Positions 4,690 to 6,098 of a stretch of 6,098 bases of DNA are shown piece by piece. Numbering within the stretch: the first letter of the stretch is position 1; the number at the start of each line of letters is the position of its first letter. The translations under genes and the position numbers were made by a program. Location of the stretch: contig JANQUX010000163.1 of NCBI GenBank assembly GCA_030730545.1, positions 1 through 6,098 on the forward strand, written 5' to 3'. Source of the stretch: Maribacter sp. (GTDB lineage Bacteria; Bacteroidota; Bacteroidia; Flavobacteriales; Flavobacteriaceae). The notes beneath the pieces are model-generated. The model was not told the DNA's origin. It saw only the letters and a program-made list of their open reading frames with translations, and did not search any database.

Positions 4690-5943
4690 CGGATTTTGCA
4701 ATAAAGGTTTGAACTTGTTTCTGAATTTCCACACCAGGGCGGCACCTCTAATAAACATCCAAACGGTGAAGGCAAGCCATATGCCGGTTAATCCCCAGTG
4801 AAGATATTTGCCTAAAAACAGCATGGGCACAAAACCTAAAAAGGTAGCTACCAGTAAGGTGTTTCGTAAATATTTCATTTCACCAAGACCTTTAAATACT
4901 CCATCTAAAACAAAGGCAATTGTATTAACCGGAAGCCCTAGAATTATTATATAAAAGATGCCGTAAAAGGCAGATAGAACCAAACTCTCGTTTGAAAATA
5001 GACTACCTAAAGTTTTATAGAAAATAGTAGCCAAAGCCATAATTACCAGGCTAACTATGAGTCCGTATTTCGTAATTTTTTTCGCCAACAGCCAGAGTCC
5101 GTCATAATTTCGTTCCCCCAATAATCGACCGCCCATAATATTACCCGCAGCACCGTACCCATCAATAAAAAAGGCAGAAAACAACCACAGATTTATGGCA
5201 ATGGTATGTGCACCAATATACTTGTCACCTAGAGCGGCTGCTTCGCGTACAGCTAGAATAAGCGCAGTGTTAAGGGCAATAGCACGAACAAAAAGATTCA
5301 AGCTCATGACTACCAATCGACCAAGTTCTTGGTGAACAGGTAATTTTAGTTTGAGGCTAATATCTGTCTTTGTCCAAAGTAGGTAGAATGCCATTATCGC
5401 CATTATGGCTTGCGCCAGTAAGCTAGCATAAGCTGCACCTTCTAAATACATGGCAGGGATGAATCCTTCAATACCATATACAAAAGCAAAATCTAGAATA
5501 ACGTTTAAAACTGCTCCGGTGATAGCAATGACCATGGGCCAATAGGTATTCTGTAATCCGCGGAAAATACCCATCACCGCGAAAACGAATAAGGTTAAGG
5601 GAAAACCCCATACTCGAATGGAGTAGTAGCTAATACAGTATTGCAATATTTTTCCTTTGGCATTTAAAAGTTCAAAGATTTCTTGAACAACAAAAATGGT
5701 AGATAGCAAAACCAGAATACTCAAAGCAATGTTGAGATAAATAGCCTGCGCGGGTAATGTTTTAACTTCCTCTAATTTACCGGCACCTAAATATTGTGAA
5801 ATAATGGAAGATATAGCACTACGCGTCTGCCCAAGAATCCAGATCAGCATAGAAAGAAATGACCCTACAATACCTGCTGCTGCAAGAGATTCTAACCCGT
5901 CTACCGGAATATTACCTACAATAGCCGTATCTGTTATGGACAA
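4687..5943 (-). CDS. MATE family (DinF-type) multidrug/toxin efflux transporter; start codon uncertain
   Basis: A polytopic inner-membrane protein of the multidrug and toxic compound extrusion family, expected to export organic cations or other toxic compounds with H+ or Na+ entry. The given frame (TTG at 5943) encodes 418 residues beginning MSITDTAIVGNIP, which in family members is the end of the first transmembrane helix, not the N-terminus. Other family-like blocks are GQTRSAISSIISQYLGAG (38-55), GIFRGLQNTYWPM (125-137), AVLNVILDFAFVYGI, AHTIAINLWLF, FFIDGYGAAGNIMGGRLLGE and DGVFKGLGEMKYL. These repeat across two halves, as expected for a 6+6 helix transporter. The same frame stays open upstream to a TAG at 6019-6021 and encodes the missing helix (see 5944-6018), giving a natural length near 440. 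The downstream crotonase gene begins 69 bp after its stop. Confidence 0.85.
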   Translation of the reverse strand: MSITDTAIVGNIPVDGLESLAAAGIVGSFLSMLIWILGQTRSAISSIISQYLGAGKLEEVKTLPAQAIYLNIALSILVLLSTIFVVQEIFELLNAKGKILQYCISYYSIRVWGFPLTLFVFAVMGIFRGLQNTYWPMVIAITGAVLNVILDFAFVYGIEGFIPAMYLEGAAYASLLAQAIMAIMAFYLLWTKTDISLKLKLPVHQELGRLVVMSLNLFVRAIALNTALILAVREAAALGDKYIGAHTIAINLWLFSAFFIDGYGAAGNIMGGRLLGERNYDGLWLLAKKITKYGLIVSLVIMALATIFYKTLGSLFSNESLVLSAFYGIFYIIILGLPVNTIAFVLDGVFKGLGEMKYLRNTLLVATFLGFVPMLFLGKYLHWGLTGIWLAFTVWMFIRGAALVWKFRNKFKPLLQNP

Positions 5944-6018
5944 TAGCGGTTCGGCAATACCCGCAATAGTGGCGGGGATTGCCAGGGCATTTATAGATTT
6001 AAAATTTACTGAAGTCTT
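5944..6018 (-). other. In-frame N-terminal coding extension of the MATE gene lacking a standard start codon
   Basis: Directly upstream of the TTG at 5943 and in the same frame, the codons read VNFKSINALAIPATIAG then IAEPLL, which continues into LSITDTAIVGNIP. This is the usual first helix of DinF-type MATE proteins (xxLAIPAxxAxxxEPLLxxxDTAxVG). The segment contains no ATG, GTG or TTG before the TAG at 6019-6021. Possible initiators are a GTA at 6007-6009 (one base from GTG, exactly where a family start would fall), an ATA at 5992-5994 or a CTG at 5983-5985. The gene may use a rare start, have lost its start codon, or hold a base error here. Confidence 0.7.
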
Positions 6019-6054
6019 CTAAAAATAGGGTTTCTATAGTACAAGTTCGTAGCA

Positions 6055-6098
6055 ATGAAAAGGATGATTACTTTGGTTTGGGAACAAGATATCTCCTA
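6055..6098 (+). CDS. Possible start of a divergent gene, cut by the window edge
   Basis: An ATG at 6055 opens a plus-strand frame (MKRMITLVWEQDIS) that runs off the window after 14 residues. It would be divergent from the MATE gene, with about 45 bp between it and the likely MATE start. No clear promoter or family feature is visible. The minus strand of this stretch has stops in two frames and a TAG at 6037-6039 in the third, so the end of an upstream minus-strand gene is the alternative. Confidence 0.22.
   Translation, partial: MKRMITLVWEQDIS

Overview
The window looks like chromosomal DNA from a member of the Flavobacteriaceae (Bacteroidota). The case rests on AT-rich DNA, a TAnnTTTG-type -7 promoter element ahead of queD, a lipoprotein whose residues after the lipid cysteine resemble the Bacteroidota surface-export signal, and protein sequences of flavobacterial type (LpxH-like phosphatase, DinF-type MATE transporter). 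No genus can be assigned from this alone.

Layout. The left edge (1-145, + strand) carries the last 47 codons of a membrane transporter, probably of the major facilitator superfamily. It is closed by a strong, nearly symmetric terminator. From 146 to 783 there is no credible protein gene. This stretch is dominated by two diverged copies, about 200 bp each and 378 bp apart, of one element (about 166-370 and 546-748). Read on the minus strand, each copy ends in an intrinsic terminator and contains a hairpin whose stem sequence differs between copies while pairing is kept. I read them as two tandem genes for an undescribed small structured RNA. This is the most interesting part of the window.

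From 784 to about 6018 every recognised gene lies on the minus strand, in transcription order: MATE transporter, crotonase-family enzyme, a 37-aa single-pass membrane protein (3692-3805), a small surface-type lipoprotein, QueD, an endonuclease/exonuclease/phosphatase-family enzyme, and an LpxH-like UDP-2,3-diacylglucosamine diphosphatase. The gaps are 31-83 bp, or 44-55 bp around the 37-aa gene. Several could be co-transcribed, but promoter-like boxes before queD and before the crotonase gene suggest more than one transcript.

Functions are mixed housekeeping: lipid A synthesis (LpxH-like), queuosine/7-deazaguanine precursor synthesis (QueD), acyl-CoA metabolism (crotonase, best fit methylglutaconyl-CoA hydratase type), and export (MATE, MFS). 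No defence system, CRISPR array, transposase or phage gene was seen. The other notable oddity is the MATE gene: its conserved N-terminal segment is encoded upstream of any ATG, GTG or TTG, so it uses an unusual start, carries a start-codon mutation, or holds a sequence error.
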